Source: Himantopus leucocephalus (lineage: Eukaryota > Chordata > Aves > Charadriiformes > Recurvirostridae). From it: a stretch of DNA of 64,000 nucleotides. The DNA is taken from contig RSEF01000003.1 in NCBI GenBank assembly GCA_003993805.1, positions 57,887,051 through 57,951,050 of the forward strand. The letters run 5' to 3'. A model generated the notes under the pieces. It was not told the origin of the DNA. It saw nothing but the letters and a program-made list of their open reading frames with translations, and searched no databases. The first letter of the stretch is position 1; each line of letters begins with the position of its first letter. The translations under genes and the position numbers were made by a program. This document shows, piece by piece, positions 37,991-51,691 of this stretch.

Positions 37991-38233
37991 AACATCCCTG
38001 CACGCATTTTCATGCTTAGACCATGCTTCTCTTTATGACCTTATTATATCCACAGTAAAAGACATGCCTACCAGTGATGAAATACTGATGTTTCACAAGT
38101 CTTATCTTCTCAGCAGGTTCTGCTGGCATCCTTGTGGCAGAACAGAACTCACAGCATGTATCGGTGCTAATGGAAGAACATGTTAATATTTTAAGCAGGC
38201 AAAAAACAATTTGTGAAGAATGTGTTCATTTAC

Positions 38234-38392
38234 CTTTTTGATCTTCTTTTTTTCCTTCCAATGCTGATGCTTTCTCTGATAAAGTACCATTATCTCCACT
38301 GGCTGTTACCACATTTTCTTCCTGTATGGTTTCTTCACCAATGGCTACGGTGTGTCCATTTGAATTTTCAAAATTTACTGTTACATCACCAT
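38234..38392 (-). CDS. PHACTR2: PHACTR2 exon C (residues 84-136), acidic linker
   Basis: 159 bp, phase 1 in and out. Acceptor AG at 38393-38394 and donor GTAAAT (GT at 38232-38233). The translation begins DGDVTVNFENSNGH, which is recognisable PHACTR2 sequence, and continues with an acidic Glu-rich stretch (IGEETIQEENVV) ending KKEDQK. No folded domain is apparent; it looks like a disordered spacer after RPEL 1. Exon length is a multiple of three, so it could be a cassette exon. Confidence 0.93.
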
Positions 38393-40339
38393 CTGAAATG
38401 AAAATTAAAAAGCTATTGTTGAGTTTAACTGTTTCCTTAGCACCTATTGACAACACACAGCATCCCTCTGCTTTCGAGTTTCTATGGAAGCAAAGCAGAA
38501 AGACTTACTGAAATGTGAAACGTCAGGCTGCAGATCTGCTCTGAAAAGTTAATGCTGTAAAGGAACTCTATAGGCTTCCACGTTCTTTGGGTGGACATCT
38601 CTGCAGTTGTGGGCCTGGAAACGCACGTGGCTTTTCATGTTCAGCTTCCTGTCTGTACACATTAATATCCTGTTCTCTTCCTCCCTGTATCTTGGCTTAC
38701 ATAGCAAAGACATGCGTGCATGGACCACAATGGAGCTCCAACATGTTCCAACAGGCCCCATATCTGGACAATTAGGGGGCAGAGTTGCAGGACTACTGTG
38801 GTGCATCCCAGTAGGTAAATCAGGCAGGAAATTCAGACAGAAGTTCTCAGAATATGTGTGCCCAGTTAATGAATAAAATAGGTCACAAAGTCATCATCCA
38901 GTCTTAAGAACCGAAGTGAGGTCTTCCTGTATCACGTATCATACCATTATTGAATTCTGCAAGTCAAATTCTTTCCCAGCTCTGATGACAATTTACTCAC
39001 TTACCCAGACTACCTCAGCTATGAGTTGTTTTTTTTTTTTCAATCCTGCAAATAACTTCTTTCTCTTCCCTATTCGTCCTTATATTCCTGAAAAATGCTA
39101 CATACTCTTGCTGGCTTAACAGCTTTCTCTCTTCGCTTATTTACCAATTTCTGTTCTCTGTTCCATGCATTTTAAAATTGCTGCTGATTTTCTTCTCTGA
39201 TCATTTCTAAGGCTTGTTATCCTCATGCTGCTCAGACCCCACCTGCAGTTCACGTAGATGATTGCTTTCCTTCTGCAGGACTTTCTTGCTGTCCATCCAA
39301 AAATTATGCAATTCTACCCATCTCTTCTGGTTCCTCCCATTGTTTCTTCATTAGTTGTGGTAATTCCACTCTCTTGTCCTCCTCCTCTTCCTTGCTGTGT
39401 GCTGTCAGACACGGATGTTTGGCAGTTCCCTGGTTTCAACATAATTATGCGGCCTCTCTCTTACCACCTTGGGCTGCTCCATGGGTTAAGCTGATGGTTT
39501 CATTCTCACCCACACCCTTCTCCAACTCGATGTGTAAAAACTAAGTTCTGCCTTCTTACCTTGTCTCATTCACTATAGCTGACAGTTGCACAAGGCTTCC
39601 TTCTTACCTTACTGCAACATTCAGATTCTTCAGCTCCTTTCTTCAAGATGTTCGTAAATTCATTCTTTCCTCTCTGCCTCCACATGTGGCATCCCCACCT
39701 CTTGTCCATGTCATGGTTCTGCAAACACCTCCTTGCCTCCAAGGGGCACTTTCCACTTCTTTCTTATTCATCCCATGTGAAACAGTCACTTCTTCAGAAT
39801 ACTTACCTGTCACATTTCAAGACTCCGTGTAATTTCCCCATCTAGCTTTCATCTCCACAGCCATTCCTTCTAACTACCTTCACACTGCTCAGCCACTGTC
39901 TTCTCTGTAGTTATTTTTTTTAGCACCTTCAAACCAATCCTGTATTCTTTCAAACTGCTCCTTAAAACCTATAATTTTCGTCAGACAGGAAGCACGAAGT
40001 GATGAAGGCAACACAGACCAGACTGATGGCCTTCTTAAGATGGAAGGAAGGGGAGAAAATTGTTCATTTTTACATCCTTTTCTCACTTTGCTCAATCTCG
40101 GTAAGGGATCCAAGTCCCTTCCCTTTTTAAGAGCAGAATAGAGTGTCAAGGACACCGATGACCAAAGCATAAACACTTTTAGTACAAACAATAGCATTTA
40201 TGTTCAGACGGTTTGGAACCAACCTGAAATGTTAACACATCTCATTAACTGTCCCAGCAGTCTAAATGCAATTTACAACCATCAATGGACAAAGTCAGGC
40301 AGCTCCCCAGTAAAGCATGTAGCAAAAAAAAGTAGCAAA

Positions 40340-40450
40340 TTCACAGAGGGACAAATTGAGGTACAGAGAGTTTGCATTTCTTGTTTTAATTAATTCAAAG
40401 ACAGTGGCAGAGACAAGTTCAGAAGCCAGCTATGCTGAATGCCATAGCCT
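40340..40450 (+). mobile_element. CORE-SINE (MIR-type) relic
   Basis: The order TTCACAGAGGGACAAATTGAGG, then ACAGAGAG, then ATTCAAAGACAGTGGCAGAG and AGAAGCC follows the MIR 3' half (fragmented; the first string is split by substitutions). Decayed but colinear. Confidence 0.6.
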
Positions 40451-40518
40451 GGTAATTAGCGAAACACTGTAAAGACAAGTGATGTCACATGTCGACAAAC
40501 AAGCCCTTTGCTTCTAAA

Positions 40519-40554
40519 TATCGATGTGTACAATACTAACCATACACATCGATA
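40519..40554. repeat. perfect 12-bp inverted repeat with 12-nt loop
   Basis: Arm TATCGATGTGTA (40519-40530) is exactly complementary to TACACATCGATA (40543-40554), with a 12-nt AT-rich spacer. Confidence 0.85.
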
Positions 40555-41373
40555 CTTTCATGATTCTTCAGCTCAGGCAGAGGAACACAGTTTCTAGGAG
40601 AAAAATAATTTTGGAAATCATGGAGTTCTTAGACTCCTTGATAAAATGACAAATGGTTACATTTTAAGCTACAGATAATTATTCTACTTACTTGACTTGT
40701 ATTTGATCTAGATTTATAGAAGATCAAGAATATTAGAAAGAATAGAAACTAGAAACATAATCAGATGCAGCACAGAGGTGTTAATCGTGGTTTACTCATG
40801 ATTTTTGAAACACAAATTCTGGTTAATACCAGTTACTAAACCTTATAGCATTTTGAAACATGTGGTATCTTCCCCAGTTTTATGTTTGTGCCATTTGTGA
40901 ATGTAGTCTGTGTGATAGCAGTGGGATCTGTACAATCCCAGTACTGGTACTTTTTGATACCTGAAAGGGATGCTATTGATTTTCCTGGGGGTCCCAAAAC
41001 ATCTAATTTTTCACTCAAAATTTCTCATATTATACTGCTTTAGACAGCAGACCTTGACTCAAAAAAACGGGTTAATCACTAACTTAAAAAAGTTCTGCAA
41101 ACAATAAGTAGGAATTGCAGGAGTCACATTATTTACAGGGAACATCAATACTTAAGGATATGACCAGTAGTCAGATGATGTACCTATGGCAAGAGCGGTT
41201 ACAGAACACAAATCTCTCAACTCCAACTTTTTTGTCAACTAGCCCAAATTACCTCTCACACTCATCAGCTTTGCCTCCTCATACCTATTTATACTACACG
41301 GAAACAATGCAATAGCGGCTTTATCATCCATGTTTAGCGCTTAGGAGCTAAATTCTAGGCAACATGTTATCAC

Positions 41374-41454
41374 CTTGCTCGGGCATTTCCTTCAGCACTC
41401 CCCTTCTTATCAGCTCCTCTCTGCTTTGTCTTGTCGAAATCTTCCTTTCCAACA
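41374..41454 (-). CDS. PHACTR2: PHACTR2 exon B (residues 57-83), RPEL motif 1
   Basis: 81 bp, phase 1 in and out, so skipping it would keep frame but remove RPEL 1. Acceptor AG at 41455-41456; donor GTGATA (GT at 41372-41373). It encodes LERKISTRQSREELIRRGVLKE followed by MPEQ, the degenerate first RPEL in which the usual RPxxxEL core reads RQSREEL. RPEL motifs bind monomeric actin. The N-terminal one overlaps a basic import signal in the family, so actin binding and nuclear entry compete. The codon split at the end joins exon C as Asp. Confidence 0.95.
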
Positions 41455-43662
41455 CTAAAGAAAAAGCACAGTTAAGAATAGATTTATTCTCGTACTGCTG
41501 ATGCTTGCGAAAAATGTAGATTTCTTTTTTTTTTACAGAAACCCTGAGAAATCTTGTTTCCTCTGATTCTGCAGGAGAAGTGGTCTGGGTTTTCATGGAC
41601 GCTCTCTGAAAATATTCTCCCACAATTTCAGGCACAGAAGTGGGGATTCATCTGACCCGATGCCTTCAGCTGAGCGAGGCTCCACGACATTTCCTTTACA
41701 GTCAATGGAAAAAGGTACTTCCAGAGTGAAACCGAACTCATCCTAGCATAGGCATTTAATATGTAAAAGCACTTCTTTACCATTGACTGGGGTGCTAGCT
41801 CTGCTGGAGATACCTGCGTCTGCTTTGTAGGTATTTTGAGTTGGGAGACACAGATTCTGCTTAGAGCAAGCAATTCACAGGGTAGCCTTTATGACATGCA
41901 AACTCTTTTAAAGGAAAAGAAAAAAAGCCTTAAACAGAAGGTAGAAAGTTATGTTCCAAAAGGGAATAACATCCTCATTCAGGCTGGTTGGTTTTCATGG
42001 AAAAAAATGCAGCATCCTGTTTTTTAGGTTAAAAAAAAGAAGCATATAACACACAAAAAAAGACTGTGACATGAAACATTTTAATTATTATGTTTATTTC
42101 CCATGGGAAAAATGCTAAATAGTTTTATAGGGAAAAGCATTTACAGATGGCAAAAGAGAATAACTCCCCACTGCACCCCACCGCCAAACCAATGTAGTTT
42201 TTGTCAGTGATCTGGGAAGCCAGTGTAATGATCCATGGAACCATGGTGCATGGTTCATAAAACGTGAGCATCACTTGTAAAATCCTATCTTCACTGTTAG
42301 GAAAAGTTAATCTCCCATCCTGATTCTGTTTACATACCCCAAGCGACATTTGGAGCTCAAACTGAGGGCATGCAGCAAACCTTCAGCTGAGCTGGACTTC
42401 ATCCTATTAATGTTATGGGATAGGGTTATTTATCTCATCAACTAATTCAAGCACTCTGATAATCCAATTACTCTCTAGGGCCAGTCTAATTGCTGTATGT
42501 AGCTTAAATACTGCAAGAAGTATTGCGAATCTCACTTGCACCAGCCCACTTGGAGTGAACAGCCGTACAGTGAAGTGAGGTGAAGTGACGGCTCCTGTGA
42601 AGGTGAGGAGAGAGGCAGTTTGGTGCTTCTGAGAAATGTACCCTCCAGGCACAGCAGCTGATAAACTGTCTCTCCCCACAGCAGGTAACCCCGGCTGCTG
42701 ACTCGCAACCAGGCTGGCTCAACTCAGATGCCTGAAGGCATCGCTGCTCACAACTTCCCACTCCCCTTCTCCGCCAGGGAAGGGGATGGTTGAACAGAAG
42801 ATGAAGCAGATTCTGTGCTTCCCAAATTTACAGCACCGGCTTTATTTCTCACACTGCAAAGTGCGGGCATTCAGCAAATGCTGCACATGGGATGCATCTC
42901 CCTGCCAAAGAAGCACTGACTCCTGGCAGAACAACTGGGGGCAGTAACCATTTTGACCGGCCCAGCTCAAGCTACCCATGCCCGTGAGATCAACAGCTCA
43001 TGAATGCAAACAGTACTGGCACAAGAACATATAAGTTGGTCTGTGTTTATATATATACTCAGGTCCTTTGTGGGATCTACCCATTAAAGGTGAGTGTGGC
43101 TGCAGACTCTGTATGTGCCAGCCTCCTCGGGGAGAGTGTGGTAGCCTGAACTCAGATCAGGTTAGACTGCCTTGGGACTCGATCCTAAATTATGCAGGAG
43201 CTCCTCCAATCTTTCCCCATTACTTTTTAAGGTATACACCTTGCAAGTGTGTGTCACACATGTTATTGGCATGGCAAACAAAGCACAGGAGCGTGCCCTA
43301 TTCTTGCAAAGAGTTCTTCATGTGGGTGAATATATATATTCTCTTATTATTTCAGCTTTACAAGTATAATTTACTTCCTACTATTTTTTCTCTCTGCTTC
43401 CTTTTTACATCTGTTTTCTTGGGGATAGTGAAATGAGATGATCTCTTACATATTTATTTGTGGGACTTAATCCAATACCACTTGAAAACAATGATGCTCT
43501 TTCCACCAGGTTCAAGAACATTGAATCAGACCCCCCCCTTCAATGTCTCTCTCTAGTTTTCAGGATGATATATTTTTTCAGTTCTACAACACTGAATTAA
43601 CATCTGTATCAAATTAATTATCATGGAAAACGTCAATTGGCATTAAAAGACATTAACTCCTT

Positions 43663-43795
43663 ACACTTTTACTGGAAGACCTCAAAGCATTTTATTAACA
43701 TTACACAGGTTTCATAACATCCCTTAGACATAACTATCTCCATTTCACAGATTAGAAAATTTATGAACAGATAAGAAGCTTAAGCCCAAATCCTT
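43663..43795 (+). mobile_element. CORE-SINE (MIR-type) relic
   Basis: CTCAAAGCATTTTATTAACA, a CATAACATCCCTTAGA segment, CTCCATTTCACAGATTAGAA and an AGAAGCTTAAGCCC segment follow the MIR order (GTGCTTTACAAACATT, CACAACACCCC, CCCCATTTTACAGATGAGG, and the following region). Strongly decayed. Confidence 0.6.
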
Positions 43796-44690
43796 CATCA
43801 TCTGAAATGCTAGCCATGAGTGGTGTTTTTATTTAAACTGATTAAGCTCAGTTAACTCAACTTGAAAAGATAATTTATTTAAAATATTATTTGGCCCTTG
43901 GAAAGAACATTAGAAATCATGCTAGTATTCACTATGAGTATCAACTCCTTCAAAGAAAAAAGCAGAATTTTAATTTAAATCAAAGTGACCAAAAATACAT
44001 GCCCTTGTATAACAGGAATGAGTAGCCTGTCTACTTATGAACCTATACTGGGTGCTACTTCGCCAGGGTGGACTCATCATTATAATTTATTGCTTATTAC
44101 AGACTTTGGACTATACAATACATTTCACATTTACACAGTCAAGTATTTTCATTATCACAGCCCAATTGCACTGAGCTTTAAGGGTCTCAAACCACTCAGC
44201 TGAGCTAATCACATTTGACTACTGCTATGTTTCAGTAACCTCTCTTAAAATAAGCGAGTTACAAAGTCAAGCATTCAGAAGCCAGGAAACGTTTGAATGA
44301 AGGTTGATGGGTAAAGCTTTGATTTGCTTGTTATGTATTTTACCTTTGCCATCCCTGCCTCGTTTAGGATACAGACTGCACTGTGTTCAATGAAATTTTT
44401 AACTGTACCTTTCAACCTGGTGCCCAGACCTCATTTGAGGAACAACCTAAACCTTCGTTTGAACAGAAATTATTAGTTTTCCCAATCGTCACCCCAGCAA
44501 CTGAGTGAACCAAAGACAACATGTTTTTCTCCTTGAGGCCCATGTGAGATATGCTAAGGTGTTACCGTGACTGTATAGATAGGATATAGAATAGAAAGAT
44601 TAAGTCATATTATCAAACATGCTGACATTTGTTACGTGTTCAATTCGAGGTACCTTTTCAGCTGCGATTTCCCACATTAAAATTGTGATA

Positions 44691-44717
44691 AACAAAACAA
44701 ACAAACAAACAAAAAAC
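44691..44717. repeat. (AAAC)n simple repeat
   Basis: Five or six AAAC units with one interruption. Confidence 0.85.
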
Positions 44718-44962
44718 CAACCCAAAGCATAGGAATTCCAGTTGAATTGCCTACTTATGGTTCAAAATATCGAATCAACAGAAGTGAAGCTATGAGCATT
44801 AGCCATCTGCTGCTGAGCTAATGACATAGACAACTGTAGAAACAGTTACCATCTACCTGAACCACCTAAGATGGGTGTTGCTATTTGCCACCTTAAAAAT
44901 AATTCAGTCTCCTGAGTTCAGTACAAGGACAGGACTGTAGTTTGGTGCTTCCACCACTGTCG

Positions 44963-45020
44963 GGCTTGGCATGCTCCCTCCTCTCACCATCGGCTTGGCA
45001 TGCTCCCTCCTCTCACCATC
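44963..45020. repeat. 2 x 29-bp perfect tandem repeat
   Basis: Unit 44963-44991 is repeated exactly at 44992-45020. The unit begins GGCTTGGCATGC and ends CTCACCATC. Confidence 0.92.
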
Positions 45021-45366
45021 TCTGTCATGATTTCATCATCTGGGTCTTTCTCCTTCACTTAGAGGAGTTTAAACTTCTCATCTTTGGTTTCCAGACCTAC
45101 CTCTCTGCTCTTCCTTCTTCTTCTAGTAGAACTTGCCACAATACGCTACCCATTTGCTTCTCCCATAAGCACCCCTTTGTCTATCTATTCCTGCTGATCA
45201 TCGCTGATCTCTGATCTTACAAGGTATTACCTATTCCTCACTCAGGAGTAGATGACTAGTACTGTCCTGGACCAAATATATGATAAATACTGTTAGCTGC
45301 ACCAGCATCAGGGGGACATCCTTAAGCTGAGTGACCAGCTGATCTTATTACTACAAATCTTTTCTG

Positions 45367-45560
45367 TCAAATGTGTATATAATAATGCATGTGTGTATAT
45401 ATATCTGTGAATATATGTATCTTAACATATGTATATGTGTATATACAAATGTGTGAATATATATAACATTTCAAAATTAACATCAACATATTGTTTATAA
45501 CATTAAGCAATAATAAAATGGAAATAACAATTTCTCCATCTGTATACATGTACATATTGA
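45367..45560. repeat. TA/TG-rich low-complexity stretch
   Basis: Dense runs of GTATATATA, GTGAATATATG and similar; an eroded dinucleotide repeat. Confidence 0.75.
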
Positions 45561-46751
45561 GATCAGTTACGCAAACATGTCAGCCCTGACTGTGAGTGTA
45601 ATTGGTTATCAGTCCTTGCCTGCTGAGGAAGGGTGAGGTGAGGTGGGCTCCACTCTTGGACATCATGCTCCAGCAGACTCAAAAAATCCCATGTCACAAT
45701 CCTTCCCCTACTGTAGTCAAACGCAAAGCTTGCCCTGACTTCAGGTGTAACTGTCAGCAAGCGTATGAATTTATCACACTGTATGCAGCCCTCATTTACT
45801 TAAGTAAATCTTACTGGTTCAAGGGATCCCACAAACATTTGTATTTTTAGCCCAATACAAATAACAGTAACACTAATCATAAGAACAGCTTACCTCAAAA
45901 AGCAGTTCCCATCCCTCCCTCCCCACCCCCTCAAAAGAGACTGCTTAGTGATATCCAGCAGCTACAAACCTCAAGCAGTCTTAAAACCCACTCCCTGACT
46001 CAAAGAGTGCCGTGAGATTCTGAATGTTCTCCAGTCTTTAGTTTTGCTCTTCCAAGAGAAGCTCAAGAGAATTCCGATTTTTAATTTTTCTCTGACCTAG
46101 TAAAAGCTAAAATCGCCTTCTGCTCCCTGTCTGCACATACTCTTGCAGCGGAGCTTTGAAGTGGCATCTACTTCGTGCCAAGACACAAACTACTGCCTTC
46201 TTTTCCTTCATAGCAAAACATTGCGGAGGGGAGAAACCCTTGAGATGATGCCATCTTCTGTTTGTTTTTACTTAATTTTGAAAGCCCTCTAGGCAGAAAG
46301 GATACAACCAGTGCCCAGAGAACAGACTCGCTGAGATACAGCCTGGAAAATATGTTGCTAAAGGAAAAAATTCCAACCATCATTCCCACATTGGCACAAA
46401 CACTTCCACATCTAGTCCTCCATCTTTTTTTGATGTTTGTGGTATTTGCTGTTTACGAAAATCTTTCAGTTGCTAGCATAAGACAGTCACGTGAGATTTT
46501 ATCAAAGCACTGCGTGGTACGTACCCTGGCAAGGCTGTAGCAAGAATCTATTTCAAAAAGCCTATTGAAAACCCAGATAAAGCAATAAAAGCTCTTTCCA
46601 ATAGCCCACACTCTGCCTTAGAAGAAACTCTTCCTTCAGCTGCATACAGATTCATCAAGTTGTAGCCCTGTTAAGAGAACAGGCAATAAATGTGACGATC
46701 ATTTCCCATGGCCTCAGGCCAGGAGATCGGCTTCCTGCATGTAGGATGCGC

Positions 46752-46780
46752 AAACACACACACGTACATACACACACACC
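46752..46780. repeat. (CA)n imperfect microsatellite
   Basis: Interrupted CA repeats with GTACATA in the middle. Confidence 0.85.
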
Positions 46781-49700
46781 CTGCTCTGTAATGTAAATAC
46801 AACCCCGATCGAGTAGTCCAAGGAAGAGGATTTCCTGTAGGATTTTCATTTTGTATGGATGTTTTCCCATTTCTTTCTCAAGTTAGATAAGCAAGTTTCT
46901 TCTGCTGTGTCAGTTAGCATGCAGCAAGGGGCAACTCGCCAAGTAAATGCATCTTCTTAGTCTCCGTTGGTCCTGGGTCTGTTTCTTCAAGAAATACAGG
47001 GATAACTATTTTTTTAATTCCCGTCCCCCCCGCCTTGAAACTACCACCTGAGGCAGGATGAATGCCATCCAAACCAGTTTTCATTTCAAATTCCAGCCTC
47101 ACAGGAAGCACATACACAAATGTAAGTCATTCCATACCTTACATACATAGAGTTTAAAAGCAAATTAATATCTCCCTACAGCTCTGGGGCTTCCTCACAG
47201 TGAAATAGTTCTCAGGCATGTAAAGATATGCTTTCACTGCAATCTAACCTGATTTGCACTGAAAAGCTACAGCTTATTCCTGATGCAGCTGGGGCCGGCA
47301 CCCTGTCTGTTTCCGGGATTTCTGGGGACACAACCCCTTACAGGTAGCGCTGCAGAACAGTACAATTGATCCCTGTTATTCTCTATATGGAAATACGTGG
47401 GGAGGTCATCTGCATTTCTGGCCAAGACAGAGGAGGAACTGCAGGAGGGCACTGGAAGTCAACACATAAATGACTTCTTCTGGTCCACTCCTACGAGCAT
47501 TACCAGTGCTACTACTGGGCAATCAGCATGAATGAAAGATCAACCTAGCCCACAACCGGCTGTTGGCCTAGGATGGAAAGTACAGCCAGATTTGAAAGAA
47601 AAAGCTTTGTATGTAGATAGGAGGGGAAAACAGCAATAACACCTAAGCAAGACTATGAATGATATTTGCCTTGAAGATGTACTCCAAATCTTTGCTCTGT
47701 AGAGATTAATTAATCAGTACTTAGATACATTCTTCTTTCTCAACATAAAAGCTCTGGGAACTGTTCTTGTACCACTGTCGTATAGCCAAAAGCCCGTATT
47801 TGTAGGTTACATCTTAGAGAGTCACAAGGGGTAAAACTCTCATATGAAATTTAGGAGGAAAATAATTTGGGAGCCTTTTATTTATGTTCAGAACTTCTAC
47901 AATTCATATCATCCAGGTTTACTTTCTTTCCTTCTCCCTAGCTTAGTGAGCCAGTCTTGCTGGTTTTGAGCTGAAAGTCAAGATCTTCAGATATTATATA
48001 ACACAGAGTTTCATTTTAAGGAAAAAAAAAAGCACTAAATATTGTGATAGCTGGCAATATGCATGTAAACTCGGACATACAAATACAAGCTGATATACTG
48101 AATGTACAAAATAATACAACAGTTTTGAAAACCTGAGATCAGTTCCCTATGTCACTGTTTGTATAATTCCACCCAAATAAATCAAATTTTACAGTGCATC
48201 AGGATGAATTTTATTAAAAATAGAGCAAATGTACCCCTTGGAGAAAAAAATCAATCTACTGAATAATGAAAAAATAGCAAAAATTCCCAAACTTCCTGTA
48301 TAACATCTTAAGTTCTGTTCACCAAGACATACATTGAATTTTGGATATTTACCCTTCACAAACTACATAGGCAGCGAAACACTGTAGTTTGTATTATTCA
48401 GAGCATTAGAATGGTTTTGTGTTTTATTAGTTGTTTTACATTATGTTATTAAATATAATAGCAGTCTTTACTGCATAAGAGCTTGAGTATGTACTACAGG
48501 GTTATCTAGCAGGATGGCAGACAAACAATGAAGTAAAAGATGAAAGGTCTTTCAGGGTAATTTAGAAGTTTATATAGAAGATGACACTTCTAGATACACA
48601 AGATGCATTGAGCACTTAGTGAATCAAGTGCGTTAGTTGCTTTTTTGCCACAAAGGACTATAAAGTCTTGCAACTGGACTTAAGAGCGCGGACTTCAGTT
48701 GGTCAACCAAGTGTTACCTCCTCCTCCTGCACTGAACTTTTCCCCTCCGCTACACCATTTAGAAAGATACTTCATTGTGCAGATAATTAACTTCCACTTT
48801 TCAATACATAATTACATATAATCATGTATTCAATTCACCAAAAGAGCTCCCACTCGTATGATCTATGGACTATACTTATCTTGCACTACCTGCTTGGTTC
48901 TTCTGCCAATTTGTAGCGCAAATTCTCCTAATTTTTATGGATTTCTGCTTGCACACTGGTGCTCTCTATTTTCAAGAAAAGACTGATCACAAAATAAAGC
49001 TTTAACTTTGAAAAAAAAGACAATGAGGTCTATATAACTCTTTTAGTTTCCAGACCTGAAAGGCAGTGCTGCAAAGCCACAGCTGAAATGAAAAAAAATC
49101 AGGTTCTCTAAATTTTAAGAAGTCATCCAAAAGAGTGGCTCTGTTTTTCCTCTCTGCTTCAGAGTACTTTACTGATAGTAATCCAAGTGGTAGCCTTCAC
49201 AGAAGAGTAAAAACTACTTCTTGTTATATTTTGCTGGATTTATTTTTAGCTGCATCACGTTTGTGATCTGCTCATCGCAAAACTGGTGCCAGTGCACAGG
49301 AGTCAGTGGAAGTAAAGAGACACAGCTGAGAGAACTGGGAAGACGAATTATTACTTGAAAACTAGTTTTGAGGTAGTTAAGATGGACACTGCTGCCCAAT
49401 AATTACTTCTTTCTTAAGAGTAATAAATGCAGCTATGCGTTGAGAGCACACAGTGGCAAAACCAGGGACTCAGAATGTAAAATGTTACACATGTTCTGCT
49501 GTAACGTTACTAGTACCTTAGCTCTGATGCTGTAGGAATATAAATGCAGCAAGGTTCAGGGACAGACGTAACAACCCTTATGACAAACTACTGTAGCTGT
49601 ATGGCAACTGAAAAAGGTATTTTGTGGCTCAAAGTTTGTCTATTTGTACCTACAGCATAATTTTAAAGCTTGATTTTCATTACAATCCTGAAATTATTTA

Positions 49701-51691
49701 ATGTTTTCTGTCCACTACACCTACTGTTAGGCATCTCCATTTTTTGGGTGCTCACCTTGAGATAAATTGTCCTAAGTAACTCCATCTGCAGCCAGTGCCA
49801 ATGGGAACTGTGGGTTCTCCACAACCCTGAAAGGACTTGAGGGACCACACCATCATAAACAAGACAGGCGAATTAAGTACAAGCAAGTAACTAGGGAGGC
49901 ACTTTTGGAAATATTGATCTTAATTTCTTTGTGCCCAAGTTCCTCCTTTTGTAAAAGAAATACGAACACATGCTTTGCCTTGGTATTATAAAAATTGATG
50001 TGTCATGCTTGTAAGACTGGTTTAAGGCCTCTAAAGAAAGACAGTACAACATAAGAAATACTGTATTTAACATGAATTTACCAGATATTGACTTGTAAAA
50101 AAATAACTGCAAAATGACACATGCATTATTATTTAATGGCATAATAATTTAACACATGCTAATATGTTGTGACAGTTCGGGGAATCTCTATATACACAGC
50201 TTATGAATAGTGATTATTCTGGAGAATTCACTGCGTATAAAATCACGTACCTGTCCAACCGTAGCTGCAGAACATTCAGGAGTCATTAACTAGAAATAAC
50301 TTTGCTCTAGCAATATGATAAAAGTACTGGAGAAGCTGAAGGAAACTGGAAGCAATGGAGGAGACAGCAAACTGAGGGGATTTTTTTGATTGCAGTAGCG
50401 GAAGAAATTGTGGGGGTTTTGTTGCAGGGTACCCAGGAAAATAAAAAAAAAAAAAAAAAGAAGAGAGACACTGAGAGAACAATTTAAGGATCTCAGAAAG
50501 ATTGTCCAAGACTTCAGTTGGTATCATCTGGAGTGATGATGGCACCAGAGAGGATGGCTTCTTTTTGCCTTTTGTGTAAACAAAGCACGCTTTAGAAGTT
50601 ACACCGCAAAAACAGAGTTCCTTGCTGTAATTGTCAAGGGTTGCTATGGGTTTAAAATGTCAAGCAGTGTACCCCTAAGAGTTCAGGAGAGCCTGCTGAG
50701 GATACTTTAGGAGATTAGTATTGGGTTTATTGCCTAGAGCCATGGAAGACAGGGCTTGCACTGTGGTAATGAATCTGAGGAGCTCATAGATGCTCCCTGG
50801 ACTCTGATGCGGCTCAAAGTTTAGAAAATCACAGCATCAAATGTCTGAATCCCAAACCAGAAGTTTGGGATTTTTCTGGATAAAGCTTGGCCAGAGCTGT
50901 GACACACAGAGACACACACACATATATGCAGGGTGGAATTCAGTTTCTTAAACATGGGTGTCTACAGCCACTTGAGGTGCCCCAGGGTTTTGGAGGTGTC
51001 TGCACAGGGATGGCAAATACGATGCAGAACCTTCTGGGAGAGCAGCCAGGACACCCCAGAGCATCTCAGGTGGCACCAAGCAACTGTGTTTAGCTAACTG
51101 AATCCCAGCCCTCAATCTTCCTCCTTTTCAGAAGGAATGTAACTCAATCACAGCACTGTATTGCAGACCATTCTTCAAGCCTTGCCAATGGGGGAGTGAA
51201 GGGGCAGAGCAGCCTGTATGAAGGCAGTGGTTGCAAAGCTGATCCTCATTCTTCTGCTGCGTACGGCTACATTTGCTTCTCCCCTCTGAACAGACCAAAC
51301 TTCTGTCCCCATGAAGGCAAGGTATGTTTCATAATCCAAGTCACCGACTATTAGGAGGACATAGAGACATTTCCAACATATTTGAGGATATGTAATATAG
51401 AGCCTAGTGTTTCTTAGTTAAAAAAAAAAAAGAGTACTGTCAACATCAAAAGAATATCATATATAATGCATAGTAAACAAATGAAATGTGTATTTTTGGT
51501 GACAGGTTCAGGACAGGAGCTGAACAAGGTCAGGTTTCTCCTTGCCAAGGATGAAACTGGTTTTCTGTATACCAAATACTGTGCCTAAATAATCCCTGCC
51601 ATCTAACAAGCTGCAAGAGCTTTTCAAATACTGCTCTGCAAAGTCATCACAGTGTTCTCTACTGTTTGTCACCAAAGGGGCACAGACATAC

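Larger units (their letters stand above)
27432..38231 (-). other. PHACTR2: intron C-D, 10.8 kb
   Basis: Contains three direct duplications whose copies meet at single Ns (28282-28727, 30006-30509, 34622-34909) and a possible CORE-SINE relic near 37.9 kb. No exon found. Confidence 0.85.
38395..41371 (-). other. PHACTR2: intron B-C, 3.0 kb
   Basis: Pyrimidine-rich from about 39.0 to 39.9 kb on the plus strand. Contains a MIR-type relic (about 40340-40450) and a 12-bp perfect hairpin (40519-40554). Confidence 0.85.
41457..51689 (-). other. PHACTR2: intron A-B, 10.2 kb
   Basis: Contains a MIR-type relic (43663-43795), an (AAAC)n run (44691-44717), a 29-bp tandem pair (44963-45020), a TA/TG-rich stretch (45367-45560), a CA-rich run (46752-46780) and a poly-A run (50443-50459). 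No exon seen. Confidence 0.85.
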
